From: Actinomycetota bacterium
Lineage (GTDB): Bacteria; Actinomycetota; Acidimicrobiia; Acidimicrobiales; Ilumatobacteraceae
DNA length: 8,245 nucleotides
Assembly (NCBI GenBank): GCA_005788205.1
Contig: SXYT01000130.1
Coordinates: 1 to 8,245, forward strand
Direction of reading: 5' to 3'
The notes below the pieces were generated by a model, which saw only the letters and a program-made list of their open reading frames with translations, searched no databases and had not been told where the DNA came from. Each line of letters opens with the position of its first letter. The stretch's first letter is position 1. Made by a program: the position numbers and the translations under genes. Below are positions 1 to 5,638 of the stretch, one piece after another.

Positions 1-924
1 ATCATGTGCATCACGACGCCGCTGTACCACGCCTTCGGCGCGGGAGTGCTCGGCGCGGCATTGAACAGGGGCCACACCCTCGTGATCGAGGACCGGTTCG
101 ACCCGATCAGGTTCCTGGACCTGGTGGCGGCCCGTCGCATCACGAGCGCACCTCTCGTTCCCACCTTGATGGTGCGGCTGGCCAAGCTGGACGACAACGA
201 GTTCACCCACCGCGACCTCTCGTCGCTCGAGTGGATTGCCCACACGGCAGCCCCCTGCCCGCCATGGGCGAAGCAGAGGCTCATCGACCTCCTCGGTCCG
301 TGCATCGTGGAGTTCTACGGCAGTTCGGAGGGCACGGGGCCCGTGGTGTGCACGAGCGCAGACTGGATGGCCAGACCCGGCACGGTCGGCCGGCCGAATC
401 CCGGGCTCGAGATCTCCGTGGTCGACGAGGAAGGCCGCGACCTGCCCGCAGGCTCGATCGGCACCCTCTACTTCCGGCGTGCTGACGGCGCGCCGAGGTA
501 CCACGGGGACGAGGAGAAGACACGCAGCTCGCAGCTCCCCGACGGCCGCTTCACCGTGGGAGACGTGGGCTACCTGGACGCCGACGGTTTCATGTACCTG
601 GTGGACCGCAGGGTCGACCTCATCCTGAACGGGGGTGTCAACGTGTACCCCGCCGAGATCGAGGGCGTGCTCAGCCAGCACCCCGCGGTGCGCGACGTCG
701 CCGTGTTCGGCATCCCCGACCCCGAGTTCGGCCAGCAGGTCAAGGCCGCGGTCGAACTGGAGGACGGTGCCGTGCTGACCGAGGGGGACCTGATCGCATG
801 GTCACGGGAGAGGCTCGCTGGGTTCAAGTGTCCCCGCAGCGTGGACTTCCACGATGCGCTCCCCCGCGAGGCGCACGGGAAGCTGAAGAAGCGGCTGCTG
901 CGCGACGCCTACTGGCCGCAGTAG
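1..924 (+). CDS. acyl-CoA synthetase (AMP-dependent ligase, FadD-like), 5' partial
   Basis: C-terminal 307 codons of an adenylate-forming acyl-CoA ligase; the frame is open at the left edge, so the start and the P-loop-like A3 motif lie outside the window. Family enzymes convert a carboxylate, ATP and CoA to an acyl-CoA via an acyl-adenylate. Counting the Met at base 4 as residue 1, visible motifs are PLYHAFG (6-12), YGSSEG (105-110, the usual YGxTE with Ser for Thr), GRFTVGDVG (181-189, the GWxxTGD equivalent with the Asp kept), the hinge and C-terminal-domain entry DRRVDLILNGG (201-211), NVYPAEIE (213-220), and the A10 motif HGKLKK with catalytic Lys293. The intact family is usually about 500 residues, so roughly 200 are missing. 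The gene ends 46 bp from the oppositely oriented second ligase. Substrate cannot be told from the sequence; the style resembles fatty acid or steroid side-chain/bile acid CoA ligases of actinobacteria. Confidence 0.93.
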   Translation: MMCITTPLYHAFGAGVLGAALNRGHTLVIEDRFDPIRFLDLVAARRITSAPLVPTLMVRLAKLDDNEFTHRDLSSLEWIAHTAAPCPPWAKQRLIDLLGPCIVEFYGSSEGTGPVVCTSADWMARPGTVGRPNPGLEISVVDEEGRDLPAGSIGTLYFRRADGAPRYHGDEEKTRSSQLPDGRFTVGDVGYLDADGFMYLVDRRVDLILNGGVNVYPAEIEGVLSQHPAVRDVAVFGIPDPEFGQQVKAAVELEDGAVLTEGDLIAWSRERLAGFKCPRSVDFHDALPREAHGKLKKRLLRDAYWPQ

Positions 925-970
925 GCAGTGCACTTGCGCTCGGAGGGGACCAGAGCCGTGTGGCCAGGCC

Positions 971-2497
971 TCAATTCACCTGCTTCGAGAGGCCTTCCCA
1001 GTACGGGGCACGCAGCTTGAACTTCTGCAGCTTGCCCGTCGCGGTGCGCGCCAGTTCGGTGCGGAACTCGATCCGCTTCGGGCACTTGTACCCCGCCAGT
1101 TTCGTCTTCACGTAGGCGATCAGCTCGTCCTCCTTCAGCGGCGAACCGGGCGTCTTGACGACGAGGGCAAGGACCAGCTCGCCCCACTTCTCGTCGGGCA
1201 CGCCGATGACCGCCACCTCGGCAACGTCGGGGTGGGAGAACACGGCGTCCTCCACCTCGATGGACGAGACGTTCTCGCCACCGGAGATGATCACATCCTT
1301 CTTGCGGTCTGCGATCGTCACGTGGTGGTGCGCACCGATGGAGCCCCCGTCGCCGGTGCGGAACCAACCGTCCACGATCGCCTTCGAGGTCTCCTCGGGC
1401 TGGTTCCAGTAGCCCTCCATCACCACCGAGCTGCGGGCCAGCACCTCACCCTCGGCATCCACTCCCATCTCGACGCCCAGGCTGGGCGCACCGGCTGCGC
1501 CGAGACGGGCTGCCCGGTCCGCCGGCGACAGATCGTCCCACTCAGAACGGGTGCGGTTCATGGTGAGCAGCGGGGAGGTCTCGGTGAGCCCGTAGATCTG
1601 CACGAACTCCCATCCGAGCTCGGTCTCGATCCGCTCGATGGTCTTGGTGGGCGGCGGCGCACCGGCAACGACCATGCGCACATTGCCACGATTGGTTCCG
1701 GTACCTGGCGCAGCATCGAGGATCATGTTCGCCACGGCGGGTGCCCCGCACAGGAGGGTCACCCCGTGCTCCTCGACCCGCCGGAGAATCTCTGCCCCGT
1801 CCACCTTGCGCAGCACGACGTGACGGCCGCCCATTCCCGTGACCGCGAAGACCATGCCCCACCCGTTCGCATGGAACTGCGGGAGTGTGTGCAGGTAGAC
1901 GTCACGGTCGTTCACGCCCATCTGCCACCCGAAGACCGCCGCGTTCACCCACAGGTTGCGGTGGGTCAGCTGCACGCCCTTCGGCCTGGCCGTCGTGCCG
2001 CTGGTGTAGTTGATCGTGGAAGTCGCGTCCTCGTCAGGCTCCCACGACCGGGGCTCCACTCCGTGGCGGTACAGCACGGCATCGGACTCCGCGCCGATCA
2101 CGAACCTGTGGCGCGCAGTCACGCCCGAGAGCGCCTCGTCCAGTTCGGGGTCCACGATGAGCACTTCTGCGCCGCTGTGCTCCACGATGTAGGCAACCTC
2201 TTCAGCCACCAGACGGAAGTTGATCGGCACGAGAACGCGGCCCCAACCACTCACACCGAAGAACGAGGTGATGAGCCTGGCGGAGTTCTGGCTGACCACT
2301 GCCACGCGCGCCCCCGGGGGCACCCCGAGGGCATCCAGGCCGGCCGCCTGGGCACGCGCAAGTTCGGCCATGCGAGCGTACGTCAGGGACCCCCAGGACT
2401 CTGCCGGCTGGTCCGGCTCGTCGATGACAGCGATGCGGTCGCCGTAGACCTGCTCGGCCCGGCGGAGGTGGTCGACAATCGTGAGGGCAACCTTCAT
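971..2497 (-). CDS. acyl-CoA synthetase (long-chain fatty-acid-CoA ligase-like AMP-dependent enzyme)
   Basis: Complete adenylate-forming ligase, 508 residues from the ATG at 2497, a normal length. It activates a carboxylic acid to acyl-AMP and then to acyl-CoA in the cytoplasm. Numbering from a GTG two codons further upstream (2503): A3 motif YTSGTTARPKG at 166-176 (the usual second Gly is Ala), PQFHANG at 208-214, A5 motif YGLTETS at 304-310, A7 GWFRTGD at 379-385, A8 DRKKDVIISGGENVSS at 399-414, and A10 ATGKLQK with catalytic Lys491. All key residues are present, so it should be active; substrate chain length cannot be predicted. The ATG is preferred over the GTG because a TAGGGT box lies 6 nt before the ATG, which would put the GTG inside the promoter gap. 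The gene is convergent with the partial ligase and follows the solute-binding protein gene, but a strong terminator lies between, so it probably has its own promoter. Confidence 0.95.
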   Translation of the reverse strand: MKVALTIVDHLRRAEQVYGDRIAVIDEPDQPAESWGSLTYARMAELARAQAAGLDALGVPPGARVAVVSQNSARLITSFFGVSGWGRVLVPINFRLVAEEVAYIVEHSGAEVLIVDPELDEALSGVTARHRFVIGAESDAVLYRHGVEPRSWEPDEDATSTINYTSGTTARPKGVQLTHRNLWVNAAVFGWQMGVNDRDVYLHTLPQFHANGWGMVFAVTGMGGRHVVLRKVDGAEILRRVEEHGVTLLCGAPAVANMILDAAPGTGTNRGNVRMVVAGAPPPTKTIERIETELGWEFVQIYGLTETSPLLTMNRTRSEWDDLSPADRAARLGAAGAPSLGVEMGVDAEGEVLARSSVVMEGYWNQPEETSKAIVDGWFRTGDGGSIGAHHHVTIADRKKDVIISGGENVSSIEVEDAVFSHPDVAEVAVIGVPDEKWGELVLALVVKTPGSPLKEDELIAYVKTKLAGYKCPKRIEFRTELARTATGKLQKFKLRAPYWEGLSKQVN

Positions 2498-2503
2498 GGA
2501 CAC

Positions 2504-2509
2504 ACCCTA
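2504..2509 (-). promoter_or_regulatory. -10 box of a leaderless-type promoter for the acyl-CoA synthetase
   Basis: On the minus strand TAGGGT ends exactly 6 nt before the ATG at 2497, matching the TAnnnT consensus and the spacing known for leaderless actinobacterial mRNAs. No good -35 is present; the nearest, at 18-nt spacing, is TTCCTG (2528-2533). The AGGG within the box could instead act as a weak ribosome binding site 7 nt from the ATG, so the reading is not unique. Confidence 0.5.
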
Positions 2510-2521
2510 AACGCTGCTCTC

Positions 2522-2544
2522 CCCGGGCAGGAACACGGCCCGGG
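2522..2544. promoter_or_regulatory. 7-bp inverted repeat over the -35 region, candidate operator
   Basis: CCCGGGC (2522-2528) and GCCCGGG (2538-2544) are perfect inverted copies separated by 9 bp. They sit 13 bp upstream of the TAGGGT box of the acyl-CoA synthetase gene, so a bound protein would cover the -35 region. Dyads of this size are typical of TetR- or GntR-type repressors that often control fad genes, but no regulator gene is in the window. GC-rich DNA yields such repeats by chance, so this remains a candidate. Confidence 0.3.
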
Positions 2545-2552
2545 TACGCGAA

Positions 2553-2580
2553 AGGGGCGGTGGCCGAAGCCACCGCCCCT
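2553..2580 (-). terminator. intrinsic terminator of the solute-binding protein gene, UUCG tetraloop
   Basis: A perfect 12-bp stem: arms 2553-2564 and 2569-2580. Read on the minus strand the loop is TTCG closed by C-G, the exceptionally stable cUUCGg tetraloop; on the plus strand the loop would be CGAA. This orients the hairpin to minus-strand RNA. It begins 24 nt after the stop of the solute-binding protein gene and is followed by CCCCTTTCG-type sequence, a short U run as often seen in high-GC terminators. It would insulate the downstream acyl-CoA synthetase gene. Confidence 0.88.
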
Positions 2581-2604
2581 CCCGAGCCTTTCAGTGACTG
2601 GCTT

Positions 2605-4368
2605 CTAGCGCTCCTGCCAGATTCCCGTCCACTCGAAGCCCTTGATGTCCCTCGTGGGAGCGAGGGTCTTGCCATCAGGGTTCTTGAACTGGGTGATGCC
2701 CCTCAGCTTCGACTTGTTGTAGACGAAGGTGAACGTCGCCGTGTGCACCGTCGGGATGAGCAGTCCGGTCGCCTGCATGTACGCCGTGGCCTCCTGGAAC
2801 TTCTTCTTGCGGGCTGCCGCGTTGGTCTCGGCCTGAGCGGCATACAGGAGGTTGTCCACCTGGGTGTCGCTGTGGTTGCCCAGGGCAATCACCTTGTTGT
2901 AGCCGATGCCGAACGCAGTCTTGGCGATCGGGTTCGTCGAGTTCGTGGGGAACGCGCCCGTCACGAAGAACGGCAGCACGTAGCCGGAACCCGGACCCTC
3001 TGCCGGGGTGCCCTCGGCGAAGTCGTACAGGTTTCCGCCACCGCGGTAGATGGACGAGATCAGCACGGCCGACTCGGCCTGGAAGATCGGGTTCATCTGG
3101 ATACCGGCTGCCTCGAAGTACTTCTGCACTTCCTTGGTGTTGTTCAGCGAGGTTGTGCTGGTGTCTGCGTACAGCGTGAGCTTGAACGGACCCGCAGCGC
3201 CGAGATCGGTGTTGCACTTCGCCACGAACTCCTTGGCCTTGGCCACGTTGTAGCCGGCTGCACCGTTACGGGTGAACATGATGTGGTCAGTACCCACGAT
3301 GGAACCCGAGACCACGCCGAGACCCTTGAAGCGGACCTGGTTGTAGGTCTTCCAGTCCACGGCGAATGCCGCCGCGAGGCGGCAGTTCTGGTACTTGAAG
3401 GGCGAACCGGGCTTGTTCTGGTTCGGTACCCACTGGCCCCACGAGGCCGCCTTGCCGGCATACTCGGTGACGACGCTCTTGCGCTTGCGCAGGTCGAGGA
3501 CGAAGGTCGCCTCACCCGTGGTGAACGACGCGGCGTCCAGGTTGCCGCGACGCAGGGCCGCAGCACGCTGCGACGCCTCCTTCACCACAACGTAGGTGAC
3601 GGAGTTCAGGTATGGCAGCTGCTCACCGGCCGCGTCCTTGCGCCAGTAGTTCGGGTTGCGTACGACCACGAGTTCGTTCGGGTTGTACGACTGGATCATG
3701 AACGGACCAGTGCCAATGCCCTTGAGAGAGCACGATGCGGTAGTGGACGCCGTGTTGGCCTTGCCGTCAGGAGTCAGGATCTGGGCAGGGGCGCGCATGA
3801 CGTAGCGACCCGCGCGGTACATGAGACCGATGAAGTCGTTGTCAGGGCGCTCGAGCGTGATCTTCACTGTGAGCGGATCGGGAGCATCGACGCTCATGAT
3901 GTTGGCGTTCACGCCGACACCAGTCGAGCCGTACGCGATATTGGTGTACGTATAGCTGCCGAGCGTGCCGCTGATGACAGCGCCACGACCGAGATCGAAG
4001 TTCATTTTCACGACCTCGGCGTTAAAAGCCTCACCGTTGGAGAACTTGATGTTCGGGCGGAGCGTGAACGTCCACACCTTGCCGCCCTCGCTCGACGCCC
4101 ACTTGGACGCGAGGTGCGGGATGAACTTGCCTGTCGAGTCGCGCTCCACGAGGCTCTCGTACACGGTGCGTGTGGCACCGAGGGCGTCGCCGGTGAGTGC
4201 ATTCGAGAAGCACCAGCCCGAGATCGTGTTCAGGATGCCGACATTGACGTCGCCCCCAAATTTCGAGGCAGCCGGCTTGGCGCCAGCTGCCTGAGTGGTG
4301 GTTGCCATCGCCGAAGCCGCAACCGCGACTGCGGCTGCCACAGCCCACTTCTTCCTTCTTGATGTCAT
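2605..4368 (-). CDS. ABC transporter substrate-binding protein, family 5 (peptide/nickel-type)
   Basis: 587-residue extracytoplasmic solute receptor (SBP_bac_5 fold, DppA/OppA-like), which captures a ligand and delivers it to a membrane permease. The N-terminus is a signal peptide: MTSRRKK, a hydrophobic Ala/Val stretch at about 8-20, and probable cleavage near TQA-AG (26-28). The first 50 residues contain no Cys, so there is no lipobox. Family signatures: VYESLVERD (69-77), LASKWASSEGGKVWTFTLRPNIKFSNGE spread over 86-113, GTGPFMIQSYNPNELVVVRNPNYWR over 219-243, and YFEAAGIQM (417-425). Length suits the family (about 500-600). The start chosen is the ATG directly before the RRKK signal sequence; GGGGG lies 9 nt upstream. 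An in-frame ATG at 4416 would bury the signal peptide and lies inside the predicted promoter. No permease or ATPase gene is in the window, and a terminator follows, so it is a single-gene unit here. Ligand unknown; family members bind peptides, nickel, heme, sugars or opines. Confidence 0.93.
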   Translation of the reverse strand: MTSRRKKWAVAAAVAVAASAMATTTQAAGAKPAASKFGGDVNVGILNTISGWCFSNALTGDALGATRTVYESLVERDSTGKFIPHLASKWASSEGGKVWTFTLRPNIKFSNGEAFNAEVVKMNFDLGRGAVISGTLGSYTYTNIAYGSTGVGVNANIMSVDAPDPLTVKITLERPDNDFIGLMYRAGRYVMRAPAQILTPDGKANTASTTASCSLKGIGTGPFMIQSYNPNELVVVRNPNYWRKDAAGEQLPYLNSVTYVVVKEASQRAAALRRGNLDAASFTTGEATFVLDLRKRKSVVTEYAGKAASWGQWVPNQNKPGSPFKYQNCRLAAAFAVDWKTYNQVRFKGLGVVSGSIVGTDHIMFTRNGAAGYNVAKAKEFVAKCNTDLGAAGPFKLTLYADTSTTSLNNTKEVQKYFEAAGIQMNPIFQAESAVLISSIYRGGGNLYDFAEGTPAEGPGSGYVLPFFVTGAFPTNSTNPIAKTAFGIGYNKVIALGNHSDTQVDNLLYAAQAETNAAARKKKFQEATAYMQATGLLIPTVHTATFTFVYNKSKLRGITQFKNPDGKTLAPTRDIKGFEWTGIWQER

Positions 4369-4658
4369 GTTGGATAACCCCCATAGGTGAGCCGCCCCAG
4401 CGGCGACCGACGCCAATGTAGACGAAAGTCACACCGCTGTCACGTTCGGTGGATGGGTGATCGAGGAGAAATCCCGGCGGTAAGGGGTTTCTTGCAGAAG
4501 CCAAGCATACGGGGCACGTGCCTCGATCCTGGGCCGGTGGTTCAGTTACCTGCCAGTACGCAGTTCCGTGGGGTTCTGGCCATCTGGTCGGACTGCCCGG
4601 CTCTTTCCGCAGCCACGAGGGGACGAAGGAGGCATTCGGGCGTGTACGAGTCAGCACC
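4369..4658. other. 290-bp intergenic region with promoter and two dyads
   Basis: No convincing gene is seen. It holds the promoter for the solute-binding protein gene (4415-4443) and, further upstream, two dyad-symmetric sites. One is an imperfect 7-bp inverted repeat GGTTTCT-TGC-AGAAGCC (4486-4502, one G-T wobble). The other is a perfect palindrome GGCACGTGCC (4513-4522), extendable to 16 bp with one mismatched position. Their centres are about 24 bp apart and lie some 86 and 110 bp upstream of the predicted transcription start. No clear terminator for the membrane-protein gene ending at 4659 was found. Confidence 0.45.
4415..4443 (-). promoter_or_regulatory. sigma70-type promoter of the solute-binding protein gene
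   Basis: On the minus strand a -35 GTGACA (4438-4443) and a -10 TACATT (4415-4420) are separated by exactly 17 bp. Both fit the vegetative consensus well (5/6 to TTGACA; TACATT fits TAnnnT). Transcription would begin near 4408, giving a 5' leader of about 40 nt before the ATG at 4368. That leader holds a small 5-bp hairpin (GCCGC/GCGGC, 4391-4404) and the GGGGG ribosome binding candidate. Confidence 0.65.
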
Positions 4659-5459
4659 TCAGCCGGCGCGGCGAAGTGCGGCAACGGCATTCTCGACCGG
4701 CGTGATGTCGACATCTGCCCCGCTGCCGTGCCCCTCATTGTCTCCGTGACCAAACGGGTTGTCGAGGTCGCGGACAAGGAGCAACAGGTACGCATACGCA
4801 AGGCTGAGCACCGAGGGCGCGATCCACGACATAACCGTCGACGGGAAAGTGACAACGGCGAGCGAGAGCTGCAGAATGAACACGAGGAACGTCATGAGCA
4901 CATACCCCGACTGCACGAACGACGTGTTCCGGATGACTGCGATTCGATTGAGGGTGGCCGTCAACTCGCCGTTCACGGTCATCATGCGCCCCAGGTAATG
5001 CGTGCCGCCGCCGGACTTCTCGATATCGGTGACGAGCCTCGAGAGATCGGCCTGGGCAGCCCACATCTCCGCATCGGACCGCTGACCCTGGAGCCAGCCC
5101 AGGACGGCCTCCCCCACAGCGGCCACACGGGCAGTCGCCCATGCGTGGTCCTGGTCCTTCGCAGTGAGAGCAAGTGCGCACGCGGACTGGAAACCGGCGA
5201 GACCGACGCCAACGACCGCCGGGAGCCGCTCTGACTCCTTGTAGTCCGCGAGGACGCCGCCCAGCATGAAACCGAGAATCAAGGTGACACCCGTGATCAC
5301 TGACCCGATCTCACCGAAGGTGGCGACCTCTCCGATGTCCCACACCTCCTGCACGAGGAACCTCACCACGAGGACCACGATCACCACGGGGATGGAAGAA
5401 AACAAGAGACGGAACCTGTCGAAGAGGACGGTCGCGGTGGAGGAGTTGCTGTTCGTCAC
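4659..5459 (-). CDS. hypothetical four-helix integral membrane protein
   Basis: 266-residue protein from a GTG at 5459. I do not recognise a family with confidence. It has four predicted membrane helices: about 20-42 (SSIPVVIVVLVVRFLV), 51-73 (GSVITGVTLILGFMLGGVLA), 184-206 (GYVLMTFLVFILQLSL) and 208-230 (STVMSWIAPSVLSLAYAYLL). Between helices 2 and 3 lies a soluble segment of about 110 residues beginning with charged ADYKESERLPA, and a His/Gly/Asp-rich polar tail follows. A 2+2 helix layout with a long helical insert is reminiscent of bestrophin-like DUF4239 proteins, but this is only a resemblance. The same frame stays open upstream through the tRNA-Cys gene to an ATG at 5597; that start must be wrong because it would encode the tRNA as protein. 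GTG at 5459 is the only usable start between the tRNA and helix 1. It has no Shine-Dalgarno site; a TACCGT box ends 8 nt before it, suggesting a leaderless mRNA. Confidence 0.75.
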   Translation of the reverse strand: MTNSNSSTATVLFDRFRLLFSSIPVVIVVLVVRFLVQEVWDIGEVATFGEIGSVITGVTLILGFMLGGVLADYKESERLPAVVGVGLAGFQSACALALTAKDQDHAWATARVAAVGEAVLGWLQGQRSDAEMWAAQADLSRLVTDIEKSGGGTHYLGRMMTVNGELTATLNRIAVIRNTSFVQSGYVLMTFLVFILQLSLAVVTFPSTVMSWIAPSVLSLAYAYLLLLVRDLDNPFGHGDNEGHGSGADVDITPVENAVAALRRAG

Positions 5460-5500
5460 AGCAGGAAACGGTAGAGCAAACCTGCCCTGGGTTCGTGCAC

Positions 5501-5575
5501 TGGAGGCGACGCCGAGAATCGAACTCGGATAAACGGCTTTGCAGGCCGCTGCGTAAACCATTCCGCCACGTCGCC
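5501..5575 (-). tRNA. tRNA-Cys (anticodon GCA)
   Basis: Full cloverleaf on the minus strand: acceptor stem GGCGACG/CGTCGCC, short D stem GCG/CGC, anticodon stem GCGGC/GCCGT around loop CTGCAAA (anticodon GCA at 5540-5542), and T arm CCGAG-TTCGATT-CTCGG. The discriminator base is T (U73), a known Cys identity element, and CCA (5501-5503) is encoded in the gene. The anticodon arm closely resembles that of E. coli tRNA-Cys. It sits between the methyltransferase gene and the membrane-protein gene, all on the same strand. No U-rich terminator follows within the 41 bp to the next start codon. Confidence 0.97.
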
Positions 5576-5576
5576 A

Positions 5577-5598
5577 AGTGTCCCGCGGACGGGACACT
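5577..5598 (-). other. perfect 9-bp hairpin abutting the tRNA-Cys 5' end
   Basis: AGTGTCCCG (5577-5585) and CGGGACACT (5590-5598) are perfect inverted copies around a 4-nt loop. On the minus strand only one base (T, 5576) separates the hairpin from the first base of mature tRNA-Cys. It lies 41 nt after the methyltransferase stop, so it may be that gene's terminator, although no U run follows. Alternatively it is the 5' leader of the tRNA precursor: a TAGCAT -10 box (5605-5610) would start transcription just before it. Confidence 0.6.
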
Positions 5599-5604
5599 GG
5601 TGGG

Positions 5605-5610
5605 ATGCTA
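5605..5610 (-). promoter_or_regulatory. possible -10 box of tRNA-Cys
   Basis: TAGCAT on the minus strand fits TAnnnT. Initiation about 7 nt downstream would fall just before the 9-bp hairpin, giving a precursor leader of about 22 nt that is nearly all hairpin. No good -35 is seen at 16-18 bp, so the call is weak. Confidence 0.35.
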
Positions 5611-5638
5611 TCGGAGTTGGAACTGGTCTCCCCCGGGG

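Noticed and set aside
1232..2608. A 458-codon plus-strand frame opposite the second acyl-CoA synthetase
   Set aside because: Antisense shadow of a gene with all ligase motifs; the translation is His/Gly/Arg-rich without family features, and it runs through the terminator.
2560..4362. A 600-codon open frame on the plus strand
   Set aside because: It is an exact antisense shadow of the solute-binding protein gene; the translation has no recognisable domain, while the minus strand has a signal peptide and clear family motifs. GC-rich codon bias keeps the opposite frame free of stops.
4391..4404. Small hairpin GCCGC-CCCA-GCGGC in the leader of the solute-binding protein mRNA
   Set aside because: Five base pairs in GC-rich DNA are expected by chance, and there is no riboswitch-like conserved core around it.
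4031..4855. A 274-codon minus-strand frame spanning the intergenic region
   Set aside because: It overlaps both flanking genes in a different frame and crosses the predicted promoter; low-complexity Arg/Ser/Pro translation.
4518..5234. A 238-codon plus-strand frame
   Set aside because: Antisense to the four-helix membrane protein, whose hydrophobic segments are the convincing coding signal.
5461..5485. GCAGG...CCTGC inverted repeat after tRNA-Cys as a terminator
   Set aside because: Only 5 bp with a 15-nt loop and no U run; too weak to call.
5631..5638. CCCCGGGG palindrome just after the methyltransferase stop codon
   Set aside because: An 8-bp GC palindrome is common in such DNA, and without a loop it cannot form a terminator.
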